Source: Larimichthys crocea
Taxonomy: Eukaryota > Chordata > Actinopteri > Sciaenidae
Assembly (NCBI RefSeq): GCF_000972845.2
Contig: NC_040028.1
Location: 21,529,582 to 21,593,581, forward strand
DNA length: 64,000 nt
Direction: 5' to 3'
The stretch's first letter is position 1. Each line of letters opens with the position of its first letter. A program made the translations under genes and the position numbers. The notes under the pieces were generated by a model that was given only the letters and a program-made list of their open reading frames with translations, was not told the origin of the DNA and did not search any database. Of this stretch, positions 11,801-23,800 are shown in pieces.

Positions 11801-14800
11801 CTGTCCCTGACTCATTCTGTTCTCAAATCCCTCTATTTATACATTAACCTGAACCTTACCTTACCCTGCCAGTCTCAGGAAAACAGCAATAAAGGGAAGT
11901 GCCCTAAGGGCATGTAATATAAGAACAAACATCGTATAAGTTTAAAACATCCAACTAGCTGTGTAACCCTAATTTTTATAACATTTCCCCCCTGTTTGTA
12001 CTATTTCAAAAAGGTACAAAATAAAATCACAAGAATAAAAATTAATCAGTGTTCAGTGTTTGGTACAAATAATCATAGATAATGTGGGAGCGAAAAACCT
12101 GTCTGGCAGTTCTTTAACATTCTTATTGTTTCATACTGTTGCTTTCTAGACAGGAAAATTCTCCACACGGCCCCGATGCACCGGCGGCCAATAATTTATA
12201 TTAATAACCATTACAATCACTTCAGTATGCTTAATCACTCAAAAAGATGTAAAATATGAATGCAGAAAATATTCATTCTGATAACAGCAAATGTATAGAT
12301 ACATTTATGAATCTAATAAAGAAAAATAAAAACAGGCTGATCGACTCATCGGACCCTTTCCCTGCCTACGGGTGCTGTCCCTGAGGCGGGAAAAAAAACA
12401 AAACCTTTAAATGTATACAGTCGTCCCTCGCTATAACGCGGTTCACTTTTCGCAGACTCGCTGTTTCGCGGATTTTTTTTTTTGTGTAATTTTGCATGCT
12501 CTTTTTTTTTTTTTTTTACAGCGTACTGTACAGTATGAATGCGCATTGTGTTAGCGTCCTGATCAGCTAAGGGAGAACCAGGGCCGGTCTTAGCTATGGG
12601 CAATGTGGGCGCAGTCTCCGTGAGGGGCGCATGAGCGCCCGAACAAGAAAAAAACCTCGGCAATTTTCTATACCGCTCATCAAGTTAGCGGAGTGGGCGC
12701 ACCTGGGAGCTGGGGGGGGGGGTGGCAAGGTGTATGGTGGCGGCGGACAGACTGATCCCAGGCGGCAATCTAGGACTAGGGCGCATGAGTGGACGTGAGG
12801 GCGCACAGGAAAAAATTCGCCTCGGGCGCTGTTGTGATTTGCCCAGGACCGGCGCTGGTCCTGATTAACTAAGGGAGCACTGTACAAAATGCGTGTAAAA
12901 AGGTGTATAAAAGTGTGTGGTTAGGGGTTTTACAGCCTTGAAACGTATAACAATTGTAAAACTCACTTCGCGGATTTCGTTTATTGCGGGTTATTTTTAG
13001 AACGTATCCCCCGCGATAAACGAGGGACCCCTGTATACAATTTGCCATCAGTCTTTTTCTCTCAAGCATACGTTACATCAGAACACTATTGTGCTGTGGA
13101 ACAAACTAAACAGTGTGTCATTCTCAGTAGGTGTTTCTCCTCTCATGGGCGCGTAGATTGACTCTTCTACTCGCTGAACTGGACCCATTCTTCGTACTCG
13201 TCCTCATTCTCGTATCTACCGACACCTGGTCCTTCATCTCATGCCTCCCGAACTCATCAACTGTGGAGACAGGCTGATAGAACAATTGTTGTTTCGTTAG
13301 TGCAGTAGTAATTCATCTCTGTATCAATTCTCTCATACATGGAATGCAACAGCATCCACAGGTGACCAGGACAGTAATTGCAATTCCTACAGACATCATC
13401 AGTACCTTTAGGATGTTTCCCCATCTCCCAAACATACTTTCCATCCATTTTGTGATTGGATCTGTTATACCTGAGTTGTCTGACAATGACGTCAGTCCTT
13501 CCAGTGCCTTTGTGATGCTGCCATCAGGTGCTGTGTTATTTGGGATGAAGGTACAACACAGATCAAAAATCTTACACACACCTCCCTTTTCAGCTAGTAG
13601 CATGTCTAAAGCTAATCTGTTCTGCCAGGCCATTAAACTAGTTTTATCTAATTGTTCGTGGATTCCTCTAAATCCATCACAGGTATAATTAATAAAGCGT
13701 TGTTGATTAGGGGTTGCACGACTTCAGATTTTTTTAAGTCGACACTAATATGATGAAAGTCGAGTTGACGTCGACTAGTCGCCGGTGACGTCATTGATAT
13801 TTTCAGTAATTAAAAAATCACAGGAGGAGGGAATGCTTTGCAATAATCTGTATTGACTGACAATGCACAGCTGTTACACAGCAAGCATGAAGTAAAAACA
13901 ACAAGCAGCAACTCAGCTGTTAAATTTAACAGTAACATATCTACACGTAAATCTACATCTCCCATAGTGGAAAACAAAATACTGAACAAAACAATTTGGG
14001 AGGAAAACAACACAACACCTGCAGGCCTAGTCATCGTCACAGTCCTGCTCAGTCACAGGTTTCGTTTTTCGGTCCTGGTTTGCGTGCAGGAACACGAGGT
14101 TTGCCCGCTGTCGCGTGATGGTATTACCAGCGAGTGAAAAAATCCTCTCGCTTGTCGCTGGGACAGCCAGGTAACGTTTGCCTAACTTGGCCAAATGGGG
14201 GAATCTCTCCTGGTTCTAGTGCAGCAGGGGCTGGCTCAATTTGTGGCAGCGCCACCGGAAATGCCACTACTAGCTGCCGCTGCCACGAATTGAGCCAGCC
14301 CTCTCTCGATTAGCGACTAGTCGACGTCAAGCTCTAAACGTCATTGTGGCGTAGTGAAGTCGACTAGTCGACTAGTCTGTACAACCCCTATTGTTGATTA
14401 TAATAGATGTAATTTATCCAATCCACATTTTTATTTATTGGAAGCAAGTATGTAGGCATCATTAAGTGAATCAGAGCGCAGGTACCATACCAGAGTTTAG
14501 GCAACTTAGGTCTTAACCTCTGTCCTCCACAGTACCACCATATATCTGATCGTGCATATTCGTGTGTAGTCACCAGCTCATCAATGATCCCATAGGGATT
14601 TTCTCCTACCGTAATTATAGTGCCACACCCTGTCAGGGATCCTGTGTCTCTCCTTGTTCCTCGTTTCCTAAACAGGCAGGTGTAATTCCCCTCGTATGGT
14701 GCGAACCATGGTGGAATAATCTCAGTGGGAACAGCTGGAAAGAGTTACTTGAGAGTGGTACAGTCCTGTAATATTAGGCTGTATGTGAAGACTCAGCATT

Positions 14801-17800
14801 ACTGCTGGCAAACATGTTACCCATCCTTTTCCTGTCTCGTCCATGGCTTTCCTAAGTTTAGCCTTGATTGTACCATTCGCTCTTTCCACTAGTCCTGCTG
14901 ATTGTGGATGATAAGAACAATGATATTTCATTTTAATGGAAAACAGGTCACTCAGTTTCGCAATTACATCATTTCTGAAATGTGGTCCATTATCACTAAT
15001 ATATGATTTCTGGAAATCCAAATCTTGGTGCAATATGTGTTGCTAACGCTTTAGCTACTGTTATTGCATCATTTCGTGTGGTTGGAATAACTTCAATCCA
15101 TTTTGAGTATAAGTCTATGATCACTAGACAATACTTTTTATTTTCACATTTATTTAATTCAGTGAAATCCATGCATATCATATGAAATGGATACTGAGCA
15201 TTAGGCATTTTACCTGGTCTTGGTCTTAATCTGCCTTGGGCATTCTGTTTTCCACACACTAAACATGATGCACAAAATTTATTTTTTTTTTGCATAATTT
15301 AGGAATCCTTATGCTGTATATATTATTTTTATTAGCTCATACATTCCCCCTGTTGACGCATGTGTTAATCCATGCGTCAATACTGCTGCAAATTAAAATA
15401 AATTCTTTGGAAGTATGTACTTGCCCTCTGGTCATTTCCATAACTCATTATCAGATAATGTCGCCCCCCTGTTCATCCAAGATTGTTTTTCTGATTCAGG
15501 TGAGCTCTGTTGCATATCTTTTAAGATGTCATGGTCAATGTGTGTGATCTCTTCAGCCGTGTATATGTCTTGGTATTCTTGTCTAGCAGCAGCTTTCTTG
15601 GCTTCCTCATCTGCTTTACGATTTCCTTGTGAAACCAAGCCAGTCCCTGTTGTATGGGCTGCACACTTACAAACTGCTATCTGAAGTGGTAGTTGTACCG
15701 CTTTTAATACGGCTAAAATCAGAGTTGTATGCAAAATCGGTTTACCTGTGGATGTGATCATACCTCTATTTTTCCACTGTTGTGCAAAAACATGTAAGGT
15801 ATTAAAAGCATATGCACTATCAGTATAGACAGTTATTCTCTTTCCTGCTCCTAATTTGCATGCTTCAGTTAGTGCAATCAGTTCTGCTGTTTGAGCTGAG
15901 AGGTGGGGTACTAGTGCTCTAGATTTTAACACTTTGTCTATAGTTACCACTGCATATCCACTACTGTTTGTCCCATCTGGGTTCTTTTTACACGATCCGT
16001 CTACAAACATCACTACATCCGGATTTTGTAACGCCACATCAGTTAAATCTGCTCTTGGCAACACTTTTTCTGTGGTTTCAGCTACACAATCATGTTTAAC
16101 GCCTTCTGTTTCATTTGGTAGTATCGTTGCTGGATTTAAAACTGTACACCTTTCAATAGTCAGATGAGGCTGAGAGAGTAGGATAGTCATACAGTTTAGA
16201 TGTCTAGCTGGAGACATGAAGGATATTTTTGACTATGTCAGTAGAGCATCTACAGCATGCGACACCTTCAGTGTTAATGGATGAAACAAGACAATTGTAG
16301 CTGAACTCTGTATTACTAAGGCTGCGGCCTGTACAGCTTGCAAACACTGCGGCATTGCTCTGGCTATTGATCTAATTTAGACGAATAGTATGCTACGGGT
16401 CTAAGTTTTCCTCCAAAAGGTTGGGTTAGCACACTGGTCATAAATCCACTTCTAGCATCACACATTTGTATAAATGGTTTCTTATAATCTGGGAGTGCTA
16501 AAACTCCTGAACTCACTAGTAATTGTTTTACTTGTACAAACGCATGTTCTCCCTCCGGAGTCCATGTGATCACTTCATTAGCTGCCATGGGTTGATCATA
16601 GATAAGCATTTGAAGTGGATGTGTTACTTCAGCATAATTGGCAATCCATGCTCTACAGAAGTTAGACATTCCCAAAAAAGACATCATTTGTTTTTTTGTC
16701 TGTGGTTTGGGTGCATGTAATATCGCAGTTTTCCTATTCTCATCTAGGTGTTTACCTTCAAGAGAGATATTGAAACCTAGATATTTCACTACTTCTTTCC
16801 ATAACTGCAATTTATTTTTACTTACTTTATGGCCCTGTTCCACTAAATATTTTAATAGAGCAATAGTGTCAGTTTTGCAATCTTGTTCATTTTCTGAGGC
16901 CAGCAAAATATCATTAACGTACAATAATAGCTGACTTCCTCTTGGGGGAGTAAATTGTGCTAAGTTAGATGACATTGCCATTGAAAAGATGGTCGGACTT
17001 TCACAATATCCTTGTGGGAGTCTTGTGAATGTATACTTTTTACCTCTATACTGAAATGCAAACCAAAATTGATCTTCTTTGTGAAGTGGTATAGAGAAAA
17101 ATGCATTAGCTAAATCTATCACTGTAAAATATTTAGCTTTTGGATTGAGTTCATTTAACAGAGTGTGTGGATCTGGTACAAGGGGAGCACGTGGTATTAT
17201 TGCTTTGTTTACTGCTTGCAAATCCTGTACCATCCTTTCTTTACAGGAAACAAAGGACTATTGCATGCTGCATTTGGACACTCCTAATAACTGCTGCACT
17301 CAGTAAATCCTGTATTATTGGTGTTATTCCTTCTTCAGCTTCTGGTTTAAGTGGATACTGTCTCTGATACGGCCTGTAAGAACTTTTTGGAGTTATTTTA
17401 ACTGATTGTACCCCTTTAATGAGTCCCACATCAGCTGACCCCTTGGACCACAACTCTTGGGGTAGATTAGTTAACTCTAACTCTTCGTCAGCAGTTAAAG
17501 TGTATCAATCGGTGATAGAGTCTAGACTAGTTTCTCCACTGAGGTGTACAGCCTTGACCGCTTGTGTGACCCAGTTCCAATGGGTGCAACACACGTTCAA
17601 TTTCCCCCCCACTTCTCTCCATTCATAGTTTGATCTTTTTATTTTTGAGATAAATCCTTCCACTGTGAATTTATCATATTTGAACAGGAAATGTGTGGTG
17701 TGAGTCCCCCCCTAAACAGTTTCATTTCTGGCTTCTGGAGACTCACCACACAAGCACAATTTCCTCTTTTGTCCCAGTATAGTTCAGTAAGAGTTACTTT

Positions 17801-20800
17801 ACAGCTGGGCTCTCTTAAGAATTTGTCATGATATTCCTTATCTGGTCCACGCTCGTGCCGACAGTACATTGTGCAGTGTAACTGTTCGGGTGTATGTGTT
17901 TCAACATTTTTCATCTCAGCGGAAGGAATGCAGGTTTTTACTAATTTCATTAATTCTTGAGTTATGCTACTTGGTCCTGTTTGAATTAGATCTAAACTGT
18001 ACCAGTAGTTCACTGTTAGTTCAATTTTGTCCAGTACTACTGCTATCTCTAGTTTAGTCATCAGATCTCTCCCTAAAAGGTTAACGGGACACAATTGTGA
18101 TGACGCAACTGAGGCCAGCATACTTCTCTTTGTTCTTTGTTCTTTGTTTCTTCTCTCTTAAGATCACTAATTTTTAGTGGTTTGGTCAGAGGTTCAATAG
18201 TTACATGTCCTGTGGCTGACCTGACTCTCAAACCGCTATTTAGCTGCAAAGGGAAATTTTCTTCTGTTTCGCTACGTCGCACAACTGTTCTACAGGCTCC
18301 AGTGTCACACAAGAAAGTTATTGTTTTCTCTTGCACTTCTAATTTTATCCATGGTTTAGTTCCTTCCTGTGATAGTAGAATCTCAGCTGTCTGTAACGAT
18401 AGAATCTCATCTACCTCCCCTCCTTCCTCTCCTCCTTGGAGCTCTGCAGTCTCTTGCATAGTGTCCAAATTTTCCACAATTGTCATTTTCTTCTCTTTTA
18501 GTAACTTTCTCTTCTCCTTCTATTTTCTTTCTCTGAATACCGGCTTATCTGGCCCTAGCTTCTATAAGCCACAACTTGGCCTGTAACAGTCCTTCTTTCC
18601 TTGACTTACCTTTTCTCTTTCTCACTAATAACTTTCACCAACTCTTCACATTCTTATACATCCAATCTTCCTACGAAAACATACATTTTTAAAATATTTA
18701 ACATTATCAGGATTTAAATGGTAAGTGGACTATAATTATATAGCACCTTTCTAGTCTTCTGACCACTCAAAGCACTTTACATTACATATCTCACTGATGG
18801 CATTGGCCAATTGCTCATCAGTTTTAAGCATTTACACACCGATGGCACAGCCTTCGGGAGTTTCTTACTGAACTGAAGTCTCTCTCTAAGTTTCTTACTG
18901 AACTGAAGTCTCTCTCTAAGTTTCTTACTGAACTGAAGTCTCTCTCTAAGTTTCTTACTGAACTGAAGTCTCTGGCCAATAATCAAAATTCAACTTACTC
19001 TTTTGTTTTCTCAATCCTGTGGGTTCGTCGTTTTTTGTGTGGTTGGCCCCGTCACTGCCTCCTCTCTCAGATGGTCCTGGTTCACGCCAAAACAAGGTCT
19101 TAGGAACCTCGTGGCGGTTTTCAGTCAATATACCTGCAGGTTTTTTCCAGTGCCATCGCTTCCAGAGGAGAACAGATATTGGGGCCCCACGTTGGGCGCC
19201 AGATGTTACGGGAATTTGAAAGAAAAACCCTTAAATAAGGAGGATCGGATTCAAAGCATCAAAGTTTAAGTTGAATTTATTGTTCTTGTACAAGAGGAGT
19301 GTTTCACAGTGCAACACACTAAAGGGGTTACAGAGAAAAAGGCTCCTCGAGGAGCGTTAACAGTTTCTTCTTATACATTTTCCTGAAGATGGGCTGTCTC
19401 AACCCCTGTAAATTGTTAACAGTCAATTTGCATATAATGCATTTAAACAGCTTTCTTCAACATATCACCTAATGAGTAGCCAGTATGTCCCCAATCTTGA
19501 TGTCACCTCTCTGACTCATTCTGTTCTGAAATCCCTCTATTTATACATTAACCTGAACTTTACCTGACCCTGCCAGTCTCAGGAAAACAGCAATAAAGGG
19601 AAGTGCCCTAAGGACATGTAATATAAGAACAAACATCGTATAAGTTAAAACATCCAACTAGCTGTGTAACCCTAATTTTTATAACACCTCTGATGTTTTT
19701 TCTCCTGCAGAGAAACTTAAGATCATCACGCCGCTGAAGGACACAGAGGCCATGGAGGGTAAGGAAATTGTCCTGAACTGTGAGGTAAACCAGGAGGGAG
19801 CAAAGGCCAAGTGGCTGAAGAACGAGGAGACGATGTTTGAGAGCAGCAAGTACTTGATGGTCCAGAGAGACAACGTCTTCTCCCTGAGGATCAGAGACGC
19901 ACAGAAGGGAGACGAAGCCGACATCAGCATCAACCTGACCAATCAAAGAGGCGAGCAGGCAAAGAGCTCTTGCAAACTCTCTATCAAAGGTCAGTGAAAT
20001 GAGGAAACAATCAGTACACTTTAAACAATATGTTCAAACACTGCTCATTTCTATAATGGCTGCTATGTTTTGTCTCATTCAGAGGAGAGTCTGAGGATTG
20101 TGGTTCCTCTGGAGGACATCGACACTCAAGAGAAGAATACTGTGAGCTTCTCCTGTAAGGTCAACAGGCACAACGCTACGCTGAAGTGGATGAAGGGCGG
20201 CGCAGAGATCGCCCTCGACAAACGCATCATCTACAAAGTTGACAAAGACAAGCACACACTGACCATCAAAGACTGCACACTGGCAGATGAGGGCGAGTAC
20301 ACTGCCGTAGCCGGAGACAACAAGTCCACCGCAGAGCTGATCATCAGCGAGGCCCCGACAGACTTCTCCATGCAGCTGAAGGACCAGACCATCACCGAGT
20401 TCGATGACGCAGAGTTCTCATGCAAGCTGACCAAAGAGAAAGCCGATGTCAAGTGGTACAGAAACGGACGCGAGATCAGAGAAGGACCAAGGTACGTCGC
20501 CATAGACCTTCATCTATAAACTTTAGTGAGAACTTCAGCAGCTGAACAAATTCAGTCCTGACTCTTTTAAATGACTTCCTTTTATTTTCACAGATACACA
20601 TTTGAAAAAGATGGAAAACTTTGCACCCTGCGTATTAAGGAGTGCAGACCCGATGACGAGTGTGAATACGCCTGTGGCGTGGACGAGAAGAGATCCAGAG
20701 CCAGGCTCTTTGTTGAAGGTGAGGTTCTTTAGAGTTCACTCTGTAAAAAATGTTCACATATCCATTACTTCCCATTCTTTTTCTACTCTGGATGACCCCT

Positions 20801-23800
20801 TTATTAATCTCTTTCTATCCTGCAGAGATCCCAGTGGAGATTGTCAGACCACCACAGGACGTGTTTGAACCTCCAGGCTCGGACATCGTGTTCGAGGTGG
20901 AGCTCAACAAGGACAGAGTGGAGGTGAAATGGTTGAGGAACAATATGACGGTTGTCCAGGGAGACAAATACCAGATGATGAGTGAGGGTAAAATCCACAG
21001 ACTGCAGGTCTGTGAGATCAGACCTCGAGATCAGGGAGATTACAGAATCATTGCCAAGGACAAAGACGCCAAGGCCAAGCTGGAGCTGGCAGGTGAGAGA
21101 TCAGGGGTGGAGGCGCAGTGAAGTCAGATATTATTCAACCAGTAAAGAGGGAGATTTCCTGTTTCCTGTAATATAACTAACTTGCTCTCTTCTTTTCCAG
21201 CTGTGCCTCAGATTAAGACAACAGACCAGAACTACGTCACAGACGCCAGGAAGCCCATCACCATGGCTGTCCCCTACAGCGCCTACCCACAGGCCGAGGC
21301 CGACTGGCTGTACAACAACCTGAGTCTGCCAAAGGACAACATCTACACATCCGCCGACCGCACAGAGTACCGGCTGAAGGACCCCGTAAAGTCTGACCAG
21401 GGCCGCTACAAGATCATCATCAAAAACAAACATGGACAGGGAGAAGCCTTCATCAACCTGGAAGTCATCGGTGAGTTCTCTGAACACAAGCACAAAGTGA
21501 AAGTCAAGGCATGTTAAAGTAAGTTAAGTAACTAAAAAGTACTTTTTTTTTGCCCCTAGATGTCCCAGGACCTGTGAAGAACCTGCAGGTGATCGACACC
21601 GCCGATGGTGAGGTCAGCCTTGCATGGGATGAGCCTCAGAGCGATGGTGGCAGCAAGGTCATTGGCTATGTGGTAGAGAGACGTGATGTGAAGCGTAAGA
21701 CCTGGACACTCGCCACTGACCACGCCGAGAGTCCTGAGTACACAGTGACCGGCCTGCAGAAGGACTCCATGTACCTGTTCAGAGTCTGCGCCCGAAACCG
21801 GGTCGGCAGTGGACCCAACGTAGAGACCGACAAACCTGTACAGGCCAAGAACAAGTTTGGTAAGAATTGTATTTATATTTTTAAGGTAAATGGATTAAAA
21901 AACAAGTGAATAGAAGTAGTCCAGGATGTGGTCTTGCACCACCATCCATGACGCTTGAGGGACACCAAATTAGGTTTTTTTAAACACATTAACTAGCTAA
22001 AGACAAGGGAACAGTACCACCCCTATGCCTTCCTGTGTTGGTTGAAATACATAAATGATATTTGTAATGAAACTGACAGAACAGCAGAACAGGAAGAACT
22101 CGTCTTCTTTTCTTTTTAGATGTTCCTGAAGCTCCTCTGAATGTGATCGTTGGAAACGTAAACAAGTTTGGCTGCACCGTCTCCTGGGAGCCTCCCGAGT
22201 CGGACGGAGGTTCTCCCATCACTTCTTACATCATTGAGCTGCGTGACAGGACGTCGGTGAAGTGGTCGCCCGTCCAGGTGACCAAAGCCGATGAGCTCAG
22301 CGCCGTTATTAACGACGTCATTGAGAACAAGGAGTACATCTTCAGGGTCAAAGCTGAAAACAAAGCCGGTGAAGGCAAGCCCAGCGCCGCCTCCCAGCCC
22401 GTCAAGATCATGGATCCCATCGGTAAGTTTGGCTACAGGACAAAATATTAATGAAATGATTAATTAGAGGACAAGTTGACATAAAACGTGGAGGGCATCC
22501 AGCTCTTTGTGCAGTAAAATTATCAGTGGTTAAAGCAATATTGCCATCATCTTCATCATCTCAGTCTCTGCCCCCTCTTCAGTAATATTTATTTCTGGTT
22601 TCCGTCCTCTGCAGAGCGTCCCAGTCCCCCTCTGAACCTGGTCTATCAGGACCAGAACAAGAGCTCTGTGCAGCTCACCTGGGAGACTCCTCTGAGGAAT
22701 GGAGGCAGCATGATTACCGGATACATCATCGAGCGCTGTGAGGACGGTACCGACAAGTGGCTCCGCTGCAACGCCCGCCTCTGCCCCGACCTCACCTACA
22801 AGGTACAGATAACCACTCAGTCCTGATTTAGACTTTTAGTGTTCAAACTCTATAGCTGCTTTACGGTAACTCTATCCAGATGGCTCAAAAGTCATCCACA
22901 TACTAAGTAGTATAAAACCCTCAATTAATACGTTGTAAAGTTGTTAGAGATTTAAGACAATGTCACCATGAGAAGCTTTTTCTTTGTACGTTGGTCTTTT
23001 TAAAATATTTTTCCCTGACACCATTGTGGGATTCATTCTCTCAGATTCACTCACAAATGTTACTTTATTTTATTTTAACATAAACTTTCCTTTCAGGTGT
23101 CTGGTCTGAAATACGGAGCCAAGTATAACTATAAAGTGTTTGCTGAAAATGCTGCCGGAGTCTCTGACCCGTCCAACATCGTCGGACCTCTGTTGGCCGA
23201 TGACCCACACTGTGAGACTTCTTTAATGTGTTTCAATATCAACGACTCTTAAATGTTTTTTTGTAGCTGTTTATGTAAAGCAGTTTGGTATAATGATGGC
23301 TCTTTCTCCCCTCTCCAGTTGCTCCAAACTTTGACCTGAGCGGTTTCAAAGACGGCCTGGAGGTGATCGTCCCTCAACCCCTAACCATCAGAGTCCCAAT
23401 CAGCGGATACCCGACCCCCGTCGCCAAGTGGACCTTCGGAGAGAAGGAGCTGACCACCGATGACGAACGGGTCTCCATGATGACTAAGTCCACATTCACA
23501 GAATTGATTGTTACGCCAAGCGTCCGCCCAGACAAAGGCATCTACACCCTGCACCTGGAGAATGATGTCACATCTGTCTCTGGAGAGATTGAAGTCAACG
23601 TCATTGGTACTGACGATGTGTCTGTGGAGACAGTTGATCTGAAGCAGTTTGTGATTAACACAAATTAAAGAACTAAAAACTGTACAAATTAAATAGCTTT
23701 TATTTTTGATTAAATATGTTTTTGTTTGCATTGTCCAGCGGCGCCCAGCGCTCCGAAGGACTTCAAGGTTCTGGAGGTGACTCGACAACATGTCCACCTG

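Larger units (their letters stand above)
11489..19686 (-). mobile_element. Defective endogenous retrovirus, antisense to ttn
   Basis: Two closely matching LTRs bound an internal region whose genes read on the minus strand in the order protease, reverse transcriptase, RNase H, integrase, env. In its own orientation the 5' LTR is 19204-19686 and the 3' LTR 11489-11983. A primer-binding site follows the 5' LTR, and a polypurine tract precedes the 3' LTR. The env transmembrane part and pol order resemble class I (gamma/epsilon-like) retroviruses, whereas the primer-binding site is lysine-type. Gag is absent, and pol and env carry frameshifts, stops and deletions. Two DNA transposons sit inside. 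The copy sits in a ttn intron and should be spliced out. No target-site duplication is evident at its borders. Confidence 0.92.

Noticed and set aside
12346..12887. Minus-strand frames in the GC-rich part of the MITE
   Set aside because: Their proteins are low-complexity and match no domain; the DNA is explained by nested transposons.
13853..14137. Plus-strand frame inside the hAT MITE as a possible gene
   Set aside because: No domain, and it lies wholly within a nonautonomous element.
18861..18973. 30-bp repeat as a CRISPR-like array
   Set aside because: Copies are directly adjacent with no spacers; it is a vertebrate minisatellite.
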